DNA from: Macrostomum hystrix
Lineage: Eukaryota > Platyhelminthes > Macrostomidae
Assembly: GCA_950097015.1 (NCBI GenBank)
Contig: CATNEN010000029.1
Span: 6,777,501-6,841,500, forward strand
Reading direction: 5' to 3'
Length of the DNA: 64,000 nt
In this document: one piece after another, positions 24,545 to 36,200 of the stretch
How the letters are laid out: each line of letters begins with the position of its first letter
Position numbering within the stretch: position 1 is the first letter of the stretch
Program-made: the position numbers and the translations under genes
The notes under the pieces: generated by a model
What the model was told of the DNA's origin: nothing
Database searches by the model: none
Seen by the model: only the letters and a program-made list of their open reading frames with translations

Positions 24545-27540
24545 GAATGATTTTGGGTTTGGGATTTCACAGAATGATTCTGTTGGGATTGGGACTTCAT
24601 CGAATGATTCTGTTGGCATTGGGATTTCCCTGAATGATTCTGTTGGGATTGGGACTTCATCGAATGATTCTGTTGGCATTGGGATTTCCCTGAATGATTC
24701 TGTTGGCATTGGGATTTCCCTGAATGATTCTGTTGGGATTGGGATTTCCCTGAATGATTCTGTTGGCATTGGGATTTCCCTGAATGATTCTGTTGGAATT
24801 GGGATTTCCCTGAATGATTCTGTTGGCATTGGGATTTCCCTGAATGATTCTGTTGGCATTGGGATTTCCCTGAATGATTCTGTTGGCATTGGGATTTCCC
24901 TGAATGATTCTGTTGGGATTGGGATTTCACAGAATGATTCTGTTGGGATTGGGATTTCCCTGAATGATTCTTTTGGGATTGGGACTTTGCTGAATTATTA
25001 TGTTGGCATTGGGATTTCCCTGAATGATTCTGTTGGCATTGGGATTTCCCTGAATGATTCTATTGGGATTGGGATTTCACAGAATGATTCTGTTGGGATT
25101 GGGATTTCCCTGAATGATTCTTTTGGGATTGGGACTTTGCTGAATTATTATGTTGGCATTGGGATTTCCCTGAATGATTCTGTTGGCATTGGGATTTCCC
25201 TGAATGATTCTATTGGGATTGGGATTTCACAGAATGATTCTGTTGGGATTGGGATTTCCCTGAATGATTCTTTTGGGATTGGGACTTTGCTGAATTATTA
25301 TGTTGGCATTGGGATTTCCCTGAATGATTCTGTTGGCATTGGGATTTCCCTGAATGATTCTGTTGGCATTGGGATTTCCCTGAATGATTCTGTTGGGATT
25401 GGGATTTCACAGAATGATTCTGTTGGCATTGGGACTTCATCGAATGATTCTGTTGGCATTGGGATTTCCCAGAATGATTCTGTTGGCATTGGGATTTCCC
25501 TGAATGATTCTTTCGGGATTGGGAATTTGCTGAATGATTCTTTTGGGATTGGGACTCTGCTGAATGATTCTAATGGGATTGGGAATTTGCTGAATGATTC
25601 TTTTGGGATTGGGACTCTGCTGAATGATTCTAATGGGATTGGGACTTTGCTGAATGATTATTTTGTGATTGGGACTCTGCTGAATGATTCTTTTGGGATT
25701 GGGAATTTGCTGAATGATTCTTTTGGGATTGGGACTTTGCTGAATGATTCTTTTGGGATTGGGACTTTGCTGAATGATTATTTTGTGATTGGGACTCTGC
25801 TGAATGATTCTTTTGGGATTGGGACTTTGCTGAATGATTCTTTTGGGATTGGGACTTTGCTGAATGATTATTTTGTGATTGGGACTCTGCTGAATGATTC
25901 TTTTGGGATTGGGACTTTGCTGAATGATTCTTTTGGGATTGGGACTCTGCTGAATGATTCTTTTGGGATTGGGACTTTGCTGAATGATTATTTTGTGATT
26001 GGGACTCTGCTGAATGATTCTTTTGGGATTGGGACTTTGCTGAATGATTCTTTTGGGATTGGGACTCTGCTGAATGATTCTTTTGGGATTGGGACTTTGC
26101 TGAATGATTATTTTGTGATTGGGACTCTGCTGAATGATTCTTTTGGGATTGGGACTTTGCTGAATGATTCTTTTGGGATTGGGACTCTGCTGAATGATTC
26201 TTTTGGGATTGGGACTTTGCTGAATGATTATTTTGGGATTGGGACTTTGCTGAATGATTATTTTGTGATTGGGACTCTGCTGAATGATTCTTTTGGGATT
26301 GGGAATTTGCTGAATGATTCTTTTGGGATTGGGACTTTGCTGAATGATTCTTTTGGGATTGGGACTCTGCTGAATGATTCTTTTGGGATTGGGAATTTGC
26401 TGAATGATTCTTTTGGGATTGGGACTTTGCTGAATGATTCTTTTGGGATTGGGACTCTGCTGAATGATTCTTTTGGGATTGGGAATTTGCTGAATGATTC
26501 TTTTGGGATTGGGACTCTGCTGAATGATTCTTTTGTGATTGGGACTCTGCTGAATGATTCTTTTGTGATTGGGACTCTGCTGAATGATTCTTTTGTGATT
26601 GGGACTCTGCTGAATGATTCTTTTGGGATTGGGACTCTGCTGAATGATTCTTTTGGGATTGGGACTTTGTTGAATGATTCTTTTGGGATTGGGACTTTGG
26701 TGAATGATTCTTTTGTGATTGGGACTTCGCTGAATGATTCTTTTTGGATTGGAACTTCGCTGAATGATTCTGTTGCCATTGGAACTTCGCTAAGTGATTA
26801 TGTTGGGATTCGGATTTCACAGAATGATTCTGTTGGGATTGGGATTTCACAGACTGATTATGGTGGGAATAGAATCATTCACAGAATGATTCTGTTGGGA
26901 TTGGGACTTCACTGAGTAATTCTGTTGGGATTGGGACTTCACTGAGTAATTCTGTTGGGATTGGAACTTCACTGGGTGATTCTGTTGGGATTGGAACTTC
27001 ACTGGGTGATTCTGTTGGGATTGGAACTTCACTGGGTGATTCTGTTGGGATTGGAACTTCACTGAGTAATTCTGTTGGGATTGGGATTTCAGAGATTGAT
27101 TCTGTTGGGATTGGGAATTTGCTGAATGATTCTGTTGGGATTGGGACTTCACTGAGTAATTCTGTTGGGATTGGGACTTCACTGAGTAATTCTGTTAGGA
27201 TTGGGATTTCAGAGAATGATTCTGTTGGGATTGGAACTTCACTGGGTGATTCTGTTGGGATTGGAACTTCACTGAGTAATTCTGTTGGGATTGGGATTTC
27301 AGAGATTGATTCTGTTGGGATTGGGACTTTGCTGAATGATTATGTTGGGATTGGAACTTCACTGAGTGATTATGTTGGGATTGGGATTTCACAGAATGAT
27401 TCTGTTGGGATTGGGATTTCACTGAGTGATTCTGTTGGGATATTGGGACTTTACCGAATAATTATTTTGGGATTGTGACATCGCTGAATGATTCTGTTAG
27501 GATTGGGACTTTTCTGAATAAGGATTTCGGAATGGGGATT
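24545..27540. repeat. 30-bp minisatellite, about 100 copies, with long open frames on both strands
   Basis: The unit joins TGAATGATTCTGTTGG and CATTGGGATTTCCC with variants. Three zones follow each other: a gggatttccc zone (24.5-25.5 kb), a gggactttgc/gggactctgc zone (25.5-26.7 kb) with a higher-order block of four units ending in ttattttgtg, and a more varied cttcactgagt zone (26.7-27.5 kb). Because 30 is a multiple of three, the plus strand is open for 816 codons (24465-26915, repeat LNDSFGIGTL) and the minus strand for 406. Similar openness in both directions is what the period predicts, so I do not call a gene. Confidence 0.95.
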
Positions 27541-27726
27541 TTAGAAACGGGACTTTGTGAAATACTGTTTCGGGACCGTTAGGAATCGTGTATATTCTCT
27601 TTTGTATAAAGAGAATAATTATCTTGAGTCAGTATTTTCGCTGATCAGAAGCAAATCTAAACCTTAAGTCTAGAATTTGCAGCCATCTAAATTACTAAGA
27701 CCAGACCGTTGTTAACAACAATTGGA

Positions 27727-28341
27727 TCAATCTACTCTGCGGCGAAACCGCTTGCCGCCAACGGCGAGACTCAGCGCCACGGCGCCAGTCCAGGCGGTCA
27801 GGCCGGCGCTAGCTCCGGCAACGCAGCCAACGCAGCCGGGAATCGGCCAGCGCTGCCACCACCTGTCCCAGTCTAGAGGCACAACAATAGCCGAACAATA
27901 GGCGCCCAGGATGGCCAGGTCGGCTGTGTAGGAGGCCGCGCTTTTTGGAAACGCCAAGAAGTTGGCAAAGGAGAGCGCGTTCAGCTCGTCGTAGGGCGTC
28001 ACGTACAGGTAGGGTAGGACAGACAGACTGGCCAGTAGCAGGCTGAAGACAAAGGTGCCGCCTACGTCGCTGCAAATTAAGCGTTGCGCAACAATATTTA
28101 TTATTAGCAGGCCTCGTCGCAGGCGGTGAGTCCAATGTCACAAAATTGATAAAACTGAATGTCACTAATGAATGGCATGATATTAGTAAACAGGAAATCA
28201 CAAATCACAGATTAAAAACTTACCTAAAAAATGGAGCACCAAACATCACCGCTAAGAAGTGAAAGTAGAAAACAGACGCCACAAACCAGTACACCCTGTA
28301 GGAGAATTTGCCCATGCTTTTCTGAGCAAATCTTTGCCTAG
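27727..28341 (-). CDS. PIGF: PIGF, GPI-anchor synthesis factor, C-terminal exons (5' part not found)
   Basis: Two exons on the minus strand: 28341-28224 (donor TTTTTTAG|GTAAGT) and 28069-27727 (acceptor TTTGCAG). PIGF is a small ER membrane protein that binds and stabilises PIGO and PIGG, the enzymes that add ethanolamine phosphate to GPI anchors. Identification rests on FYFHFLAVMFGAPFF at the end of the first exon and LGAYCSAIVVPLDWDRWWQRW in the second, which match the family's conserved GAW..PLDW..PWQ.WP block. Hydrophobic segments and a basic C-terminus also fit. The upstream acceptor could instead be the TCCTACAG ending at 28296. The expected N-terminal 70-90 residues were not found: upstream lie a 23-bp array and AT-rich DNA. 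Either the first exon is short and unrecognised, or the model is truncated. Confidence 0.84.
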
Positions 28342-28389
28342 CTGCAAAATTATTGGCATTGGCTGCATAACTTGACTCTCATTTTTTCA

Positions 28390-29130
28390 AACTTTATACT
28401 GAGACTCAGTTCTAGTCACAGCTGAGATTCTATTCTAGTCACAGCTGAGATTCTATTCTAGTCACAGCTGAGATTCTATTCTAGTCACAGCTGAGATTCT
28501 ATTCTAGTCACAGCTGAGATTCTATTCTAGTCACAGCTGAGATTCTATTCTAGTCACAGCTGAGATTCTATTCTAGTCACAGCTGAGATTCTATTCTAGT
28601 CACAGCTGAGATTCTATTCTAGTCACAGCTGAGACTGTTCTAGTCACAGATGAGATTCTATTCTAGTCACAGTGAGATTATATTCTATTCACAGCTGAGA
28701 TTCTAGGCACAGCTGAGATTATATTCTAGTCACAGCTGAGATTATATTCTAGTCACAGCTGAGATTCTATTCTAGTCACAGCTGAGATTCTATTCTAGTC
28801 ACAGCTGAGATTCTATTCTAGTCACAGCTGAGATTCTATTCTAGTCACAGCTGAGATTCTATTCTAGTCACAGCTGAGATTATATTCTAGTCACAGCTGA
28901 GATTCTATTCTAGTCACAGCTGAGATTCTATTCTAGTCACAGCTGAGATTCTAGGCACAGCTGAGATTCTATTCTAGTCACAGTGAGATTATATTCTATT
29001 CACAGCTGAGATTCTATTCTAGTCACAGCTGAGATTCTATTCTAGTCACAGCTGAGATTCTAGGCACAGCTGAGATTCTATTCTAGTCACAGTGAGATTA
29101 TATTCTATTCACAGCTGAGATCCTATTTCA
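28390..29130. repeat. 23-bp array upstream of the PIGF exons (probable intron)
   Basis: The unit joins AGCTGAGATTCTATTC and TAGTCAC, about 32 copies. On the PIGF strand each unit reads GAATCTCAG followed by CTGTGACTAG, so it carries an acceptor-like word. A block with the short agattctaggcac and cacagtgagattat variants recurs at about 28675, 28950 and 29060, showing block duplication. Confidence 0.95.
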
Positions 29131-29599
29131 AAGTTTAAATATTATATCCAAGGAACGCGAGATGCATAAAAAATAATGAAAGCCTAAGTACATGATTGTA
29201 TTGTGCGATAAAGAAGTATGCAACATTTATTTCCCTAGTTTTTCAGCAAAATTAGAATAAAAACACACTTGTCTACAGTCTATTATCGTTATTATTTACT
29301 CGTATCTGTATTAACCACTATTTTAAACGTAAACACAAGACACAAAACAGTTTAGTTATTGCCAATTTTAACGGACCATTAAACCGGCTTAAAAACAGTC
29401 AGTTTTATAAGTACTTTCAGTAGTATTACTAGAATTAGTGATTGTGAGCAAACAAAGGACGCCCTAGCCTAAAAAGCTGTTTAGCTTTAACTGTTTTGGG
29501 CTGTTTGGGCTGTTAATTGTAACTGTTTACAATTTCGCCTTCAATTAGGAATTACACTACTAAATACAGCCAGTAACGTTTATTATCGAGTCTCAAAGT
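29131..29599. other. AT-rich spacer between PIGF and RPB6
   Basis: Contains the RPB6 poly(A) signal and otherwise unique AT-rich DNA. If PIGF has an unseen first exon, it must lie here or further upstream. A minus-strand open frame starting at an ATG near 29230 is short and hydrophobic and cannot be assigned. Confidence 0.45.
29579..29584 (-). terminator. Poly(A) signal of RPB6
   Basis: AATAAA on the minus strand, about 16 nt after the RPB6 stop codon, implies a very short 3' UTR. Confidence 0.7.
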
Positions 29600-30024
29600 T
29601 TAAGTGCCTTCAACAATGAGATCCTGCACTTTCCAGTTCTCGTAGCTGCCATCCGGCAAATATCGCCGAATTATAAATGGTATCTTTCTAGCCTTGAGCT
29701 CCTTCTCGGCAATCTTCAAAGGGTCGGTCTCGCCTTCGAGTTCCACCATGACTGGGGCGCACAGAGAGATCTGCTGCGCCCTGGCGCCCAGAACGCGAGC
29801 CCGCTCGTACTTTGTCATGTACATGGACGTCACCCGCTCAGTGCGGCGCTACGGGACCGCCTGCCTCCAGCCACCGCTGAGCCGGACGTTAAAATTTCAA
29901 CATTGCCGGTGCCGCCCCCGCCTCCTAGATCGTCGTCGTCCCCGATGTCGCCGCCGCCAACGCTGCCGCCGTCATTGTCGCGATGCGGCTCATCCAAAGC
30001 ATCATTGTCTTCGTCATCACTCAT
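29600..30024 (-). CDS. POLR2F: RNA polymerase subunit RPB6 (ABC14.4), with an apparent frameshift or a 26-nt intron
   Basis: RPB6 is a small subunit shared by RNA polymerases I, II and III that helps hold the clamp and assemble the core. The start is the ATG at 30024 (MSDDEDND, the usual acidic head), followed by an Asp/Gly-rich stretch and the conserved VEIL. The second part, [12 protein letters not shown] through [14 protein letters not shown] and [20 protein letters not shown], is nearly identical to known RPB6. The two halves lie in different frames: the first runs to a stop ending at 29830, and the second is blocked upstream by TAG at 29851-29849. Removing a GT...AG segment at 29874-29849 (26 nt) would restore one frame of normal length and remove the stop. 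A one-base sequencing deletion explains it equally well. The gene otherwise has no intron. Confidence 0.9.
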
Positions 30025-33000
30025 GACACTACCGCTGGAAGCATTGCGGCAATGAGAAGTGTGTATCATTGAAAGTTGATTAATTCTTACTTGAAAGAAT
30101 TCTCAAAATGATCGTTTTTTTAAAGGAAGCCCGAAAATAGCAAAAAAGCCCTTGCCTGAAAATATTGCTTATTGTGGCAGGATAGGAACATTAAAAAGCA
30201 ATTCCTTTATTAAATTGCATTTTTAGCATTTTGAAAATGTATTAAACTAACTTTTATTCCCCGTGCATAAAAGAAGGACAGGTTTAATACAGAAAAGCAA
30301 CTTGCCAGTGCAGCAAAAAGCCTTAGTTCAATACTACAGTTGTGCTAAAATAGTAAATTGATCATGGAAATGTGTTCATGTTAGTTCTTTTCTCTGTTAG
30401 AGATTGAGGTTGTGACCCTCCAGTCCTGGAGAGCCCTGAAGACTGGGATTGAGAAATCTGTAAAGCCTTATAAGAAGACTGCTCGTGCCCATATGAGACG
30501 CTACCATTAGAGTGTTGAGCCCACAGGGATAAGATTTGTGGAGCATTAAAAAGCGAAAAACGGCCCTTTTCATTGTCACTATTTAGAAGAATATGGAAAT
30601 GAAACAGAATTGATACAGAAAGAAAGATAAGGGCTTATCACGAGTAATAAGCCCTGTTACATTATCCACATACAATTACATTATCTGCATTTGATTCACA
30701 TATTTATGCAGCTTGCCCCAATAAAACAACTAATTCTAAATATATTTTTATTTTGCTGATGCCTTGTCAATTATTTCTAAAATTAGGATAACTAGCTAAG
30801 TTTTTGACCAAGCTTATCAACACAGCACATTGTGCCTTACAAACTCCTTAAAAGCTCACAAAAGCCACCCCATAAAAATAGAAAACTTTTTACAATAGGA
30901 AAGGAGTGAACATTTTAAATATTTTTTTGATTCAATAAAAATCAACTAACAGAAATGTGATGCTGGAAAGAAATTGTTTCTAAGAGAGTTATATTATATA
31001 AGGTGGAGATATTGATAAGTCCCTGCTTTTTAAACAGAAGTATCAGCAAGGTGCCTATCAAAATGGCAGCTCATTGGCATTTTAAATGATAGAACACAGA
31101 TTATTGTTACTGAAAAGACATTGAATTAGTTAGTATGCTTGTAAACAGACAGGGGAAATATAAATAATCAAAGCAATGAAGTAAATAACAAAGAAAACTA
31201 CTAGGCTACTGATTAATGAGAAGGTCTATTTTAAACTCCAGTTTAAAAAATTTAAAGTTTGCACAAAGCAATTAGACATACAACAATTAAACAACTATCG
31301 CTGGCATTTGTTTGACATGCACCCTCTTAAAAATCATAGAGATAAAAGTGTCTACAAGTCTTGGTCACTGTCATTCCCCCTCTTAGAACTGGATACTGTC
31401 ATCCAGATGATAAACTCTCCAGGATCCTCACTACCTAGCCTCTCCTCAGTGAACTTGTAGGCCTAGCCATAAGACCCAACATCCAGACAAAGCTGATAGA
31501 GGGTACATGGGTCCATATAAGCACAAACTGCAAAACAAGTGCACCATGCAGCTACAACATTTTGGAATTCAATTAGGCCTATTTGCTGGTGCAAGATATT
31601 CCCAGGCCCTTATTTTCAGCATTTCAACATTGCATTGCTGAGCAGTACTAATGGTCATTCTAGGCCTATTTCTTTTCTAGTTCTAACATTTCAATATCTC
31701 CTTTTTATCTTCATTACATCAGGTTTTGTTTTTCCCAAAAATTTGAGTTCAATGAGTATAGGCCTAAATGGAACAATACTTCAGTTGGCATTTTTACTAT
31801 CCATGAGACCATGGTCCATGACCATAACATTAGCTAGGCAAGCCAGCTACCAATGCTACACCTGCTCAATGAAAAGGAGAAATATTAAAGTCTGTAGCAA
31901 GCAAGGAATAGTCAGCGTGTAAATTTAAAAAACATTAAAATGATATTTTTGAGATAACTTCCTAGATTTCAGATAGATATGAGCAACACAAAAAATTAAT
32001 AGGTTTACTCCAATACCTAAAACATATCTTATGTAAAATCCTCAAAAACAACTTTCAAGGTGTTTACCTTGATAGCTTTAGATCATAAGAAGTCAATGCA
32101 ATCTAGCAGAAAATGTATTTATCAGATGAAACGTGAAGTCCGCTGGCATGAACTACGAAATATTCGTACATATAGCTTCGTACATACATTCGCCATAGGA
32201 AATGTACTTATTTTTTAAAAGCAGAAATGTAAGCACGTAGCCGAAAAATTACTCTAGGTATAATGAATATCACAAAATTTGTTATATATTAAGAAAATAT
32301 TTAAACGACAACATCGTGCACGATTCCCCCAGTTTAGCTGTCGAATTAAGTAGTAGGGCCTACCATTCTTGTTTTCTTTATTGTGAATTAACTTTTGATC
32401 TACGTGCCCGTTTACCTAGACTAAGGAGTAAACTAAAATTTTGAAAGAGTTTTTATTATTGCTTTAATATGAATTCAAACTTAGCACCCACTCTGAATAT
32501 AAATTTGTAGCTTTTAGAGCTGTTCCTACTCTAAGGAATCTAGACCATATTGCTTGTTGAGCAAGTTTTTATTTTCAGTAGGTTAGCTAGTTTCTGCTCG
32601 TCATTAACCAGTTCAAATATTAATATTTGTATTAATAAGTATTTGTATACATTTCAATGCACATTGTTTAATGCATGTACAGGTAACTCAAGTCCACAAA
32701 ACACCTGTAATAAAAAGCAACAGAGTCTAGCCTAGCTACAGACTGAGAGTAAGATCCAGAGTGGCAGAGCCTGCAAGCCAGAGAGCAAAGTGGCAGTCTG
32801 AGTGATACTGTGGGCCTAACCATGGCAGTCTCCCTCTTAGTAGATAGGATCTACTAAGCAGTAAGTAAGCATGTTGTGGCCTTATGCCTATAGTATGGGC
32901 ATGTAGGGCATTATACAATCAAAATATGGCTCTTGCAAGGTGCCCAGTAACAGCAAGTATGCCTGCATTGGTCAAGTGCTATGGAAGCTAGATGCTGAGG

Positions 33001-33296
33001 ACATTGTGCTAGAGATGGCAATGGCAGGCTTACTCAGAAACAGCAATATCTCCCAATTGAATCGAAAAAAATATTTTTACTTTACTGTACACTTAAAAGA
33101 AACTGTTTGCTAGCTAGGCCCATACAGTTAACTAAGCTGCTAGGCATTGATTTTATCATATTAAGATATTAGTGATTAGATAATGCTTAGCTAATAAGTA
33201 GTTAGCAAATTTGTGTGGCTGAGCTTATCCCAAAGAAAATAATTGTTTAATTCAACATTTTTTTCAGCTTTAAATCGTTTTTTTCTATTTATCAAA
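30025..33296. other. AT-rich intergenic region, no gene seen
   Basis: About 3.3 kb of AT-rich DNA without tandem repeats, the longest array-free stretch between genes in the window. Open frames at 30397-30579 (-), 31539-31922 (+) and 32550-32735 (+) have no recognisable motif and unbiased codon use. The palindrome-like TAGGCCTA or its half is unusually common between about 31460 and 32360. The RPB6 promoter (near 30030-30200) and the CYTH gene promoter (near 33100-33290) should lie at its ends. Confidence 0.5.
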
Positions 33297-36200
33297 ATGC
33301 GAAATGTGGAAATCAAAGCCAAGATTAGCAACTTTGACAGCTTTTTAGCAAATGCAACTACTATCGCTGACACTAATCCACCACCAGTTGTGATTAACAT
33401 GGTTGATACATTTTACAAGTATGTGAATTGTAATTTGTTCCAAGATTTTTATCTTGTATTCAGATATATTTCGATTAGCTATCCATAACTACATAATCCC
33501 CAAGTTTCTAAGCATCATCCTCCCTGATCCCTAGTTTCAAAGCACCATTCTCCTTGATCCCCAGTATCTAAACATCATCCTCCCAGATCCCTAGTTTCAA
33601 AGCACCATTCTCCTTGATCCCCAGTATCTAAGCATCATCCTCCCAGATCCCTAGTTTCAAAGCACCATTCTCCTTGATCTCCAGTATCTAAGCATCATCC
33701 TCCCAGATCCCTAGTTTCAAAGCACCATTCTCCTTGATCCCCAGTATCTAAGCATCATCCTCCCAGATCCCCAGTTTCAAAGCACCATTCTCCTTGATCC
33801 CCAGTATCTAAACATCATCCTCCCAGATCCCTAGTTTCAAAGCACCATTCTCCTTGATCCCCAGTATCTAAGCATCATCCTCCCAGATCCCCAGTTTCAA
33901 AGCACCATTCTCCTTGATCTCCAGTATCTAAGCATCATCCTCCCAGATCCCTAGTTTCAAAGCACCATTCTCCTTGATCCCCAGTATCTAAGCATCATCC
34001 TCCCAGATCCCCAGTTTCTAAACACCATTCTCCTTGATCTCCAGTATCTAAGCATCATCCTCCCAGATACCCAAGTTTCTAAGCATCATCCTCCCTGATC
34101 CCTAGTTTCAAAGCACCATTCTCCTTGATCCCCAGTATCTAAGCATCATCCTCCCAGATCCCCAGTTTCAAAGCACCATTCTCCTTGATCCCCAGTATCT
34201 AAGCATCATCCTCCCAGATCTCTAGTTTCAAAGCATCATCCTCCCAGATCCCCAGTTTCTAAGCATCATCCTCCCAGATACCCAAGTTTCTAAGCATCAT
34301 CCTCCCTGATCCCTAGTTTCAAAGCACCATTCTCCTTGATCCCCAGTATCTAAGCATCATCCTCCCAGATCCCCAGTTTCAAAGCACCATTCTCCTTGAT
34401 CCCCAGTATCTAAGCATCATCCTCCCAGATCTCTAGTTTCTAAACACCATTCTCCTTGATCCCCAGTATCTAAGCATCATCCTCCCAGATCCCCAGTTTC
34501 TAAGCATCATCCTCCCAGATCCCTAGTTTCAAAGCACCATTCTCCTTGATCCCCAGTATCTAAGCATCATCCTCCCAGATCCCCAGTTTCTAAACACCAT
34601 TCTCCTTGATCTCCAGTATCTAAGCATCATCCTCCCAGATCTCTAGTTTCTAAACACCATTCTCCTTGATCTCCAGTATCTAAGCATCATCCTCCCAGAT
34701 ACCCAGTTTCTAAACACCATTCTCCTTGATCTCCAGTATCTAAGCATCATCCTCCCAGATACCCAAGTTTCTAAGCATCATCCTCCCTGATCCCTAGTTT
34801 CAAAGCACCATTCTCCTTGATCCCCAGTATCTAAGCATCATCCTCCCAGATCCCCAGTTTCAAAGCACCATTCTCCCAGATCCCCAGTTTCTAAACATCA
34901 TCCTCCCGGATCCCCAGTATCTAAGCATCATCCTCCCAGATCTCTAGTTTCAAAGCATCATCCTCCCAGATCCCCAGTTTCTAAACATCATCCTCCCAGA
35001 TCCCCAGTTTCTAAGCATCATCCTCCCAGATCCCTAGTTTCAAAGCACCATTCTCCTTGATCCCCAGTTTCTAAGCAACATCCTCCCATTGCAGGGTGAG
35101 CTCGGGGCGCCTAAAGCTGCGAGAATATCCTGGTAACGCCGAGCGCAGCAGCGAGCTGGTTCACTATCATCGGGAGGATGTCAAAGGCGCCAAGCTTAGC
35201 CGCTTCAACAAGGTCCCTGGTGCTAGATCCGGCTGGTCTTGGGGGCATTCTCACGGATGCCTTGGGCGTCATTGGTCAGGTATGACATGCACTACGCCTT
35301 ACTAACGCAGGCTGAGTCCCTGATAACACAAAATAATCACTAGACTCTAAAAATGTTTTTAGAATATTATCATTAAAAGCTGTGCCATAAAATCTCATTC
35401 CCAACAGCAGTCTCCTGGAATCTCATCCCCCACAGAGCAGTCTCCTGGAATCTCATTCCCCACAGCAGTCTCCTGGAATCTCATCCCCCACAGAGCAGTC
35501 TCCTGGAATCTCATTCCCCACAGCAGTCTCCTGGAATCTCATCCCACACAGCAGTCTCCTGGAATCTCATCCCACACAGCAGTCTCCTGGAATCTCATCC
35601 CCCGCAGAGCAGTCTCCTGGAATCTCATCCCCCACAGAGCAGTCTCCTGGAATCTCATTCCCCGCAGAGGAGTCTCCTGGAATCTCATTCCCCACAGAGC
35701 AGTCTCCTGGAATCTCATCCCCCACAGAGCAGTCTCCTGGAATCTCATTCCCCACAGCAGTCTCCTGGAATCTCATCCCCCACAGAGCAGTCTCCTGGAA
35801 TCTCATTCCCCACAGCAGTCTCCTGGAATCTCATCCCACACAGCAGTCTCCTGGAATCTCATCCCACACAGCAGTCTCCTGGAATCTCATCCACCGCAGA
35901 GCAGTCTCCTGGAATCTCAACCCCCACAGAGCAGTCTCCTGGAATCTCATCCCACACAGCAGTCTCCTGGAATCTCATCCCCCGCAGAGCAATCTCCTGG
36001 AATCTCATCCCCCACAGAGCAGTCTCCTGGAATCTCATCCCCCGCAGAGGAGTCTCCTGGAATCTCATCCCCCCACATAGCAGTCTCCTGGAATCTTATC
36101 CCCCACAGAGCAGTCTCCTGGAATCTCATTCCCCACAGCAGTCTCCTGGAATCTCATCCCCCACAGAGCAGTCTCCTGGAATCTCATCCCACACAGCAGT

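Noticed and set aside
24465-26915. 816-codon open frame of LNDSFGIGTL-type repeats, possibly a structural or antifreeze-like protein
   Set aside because: The 30-bp period keeps several frames open on both strands. There is no signal peptide, no unique flanking domain and no preference for synonymous changes that I can see.
29600-30024. RPB6 as a processed pseudogene
   Set aside because: Codon-level conservation of the second half is nearly complete, a poly(A) signal is in place and there is no poly(A) tract or target duplication. One frame problem can be explained otherwise.
31539-31922. 127-codon open frame as a gene
   Set aside because: No recognisable domain, AT-rich without codon bias, and no splice or promoter support.
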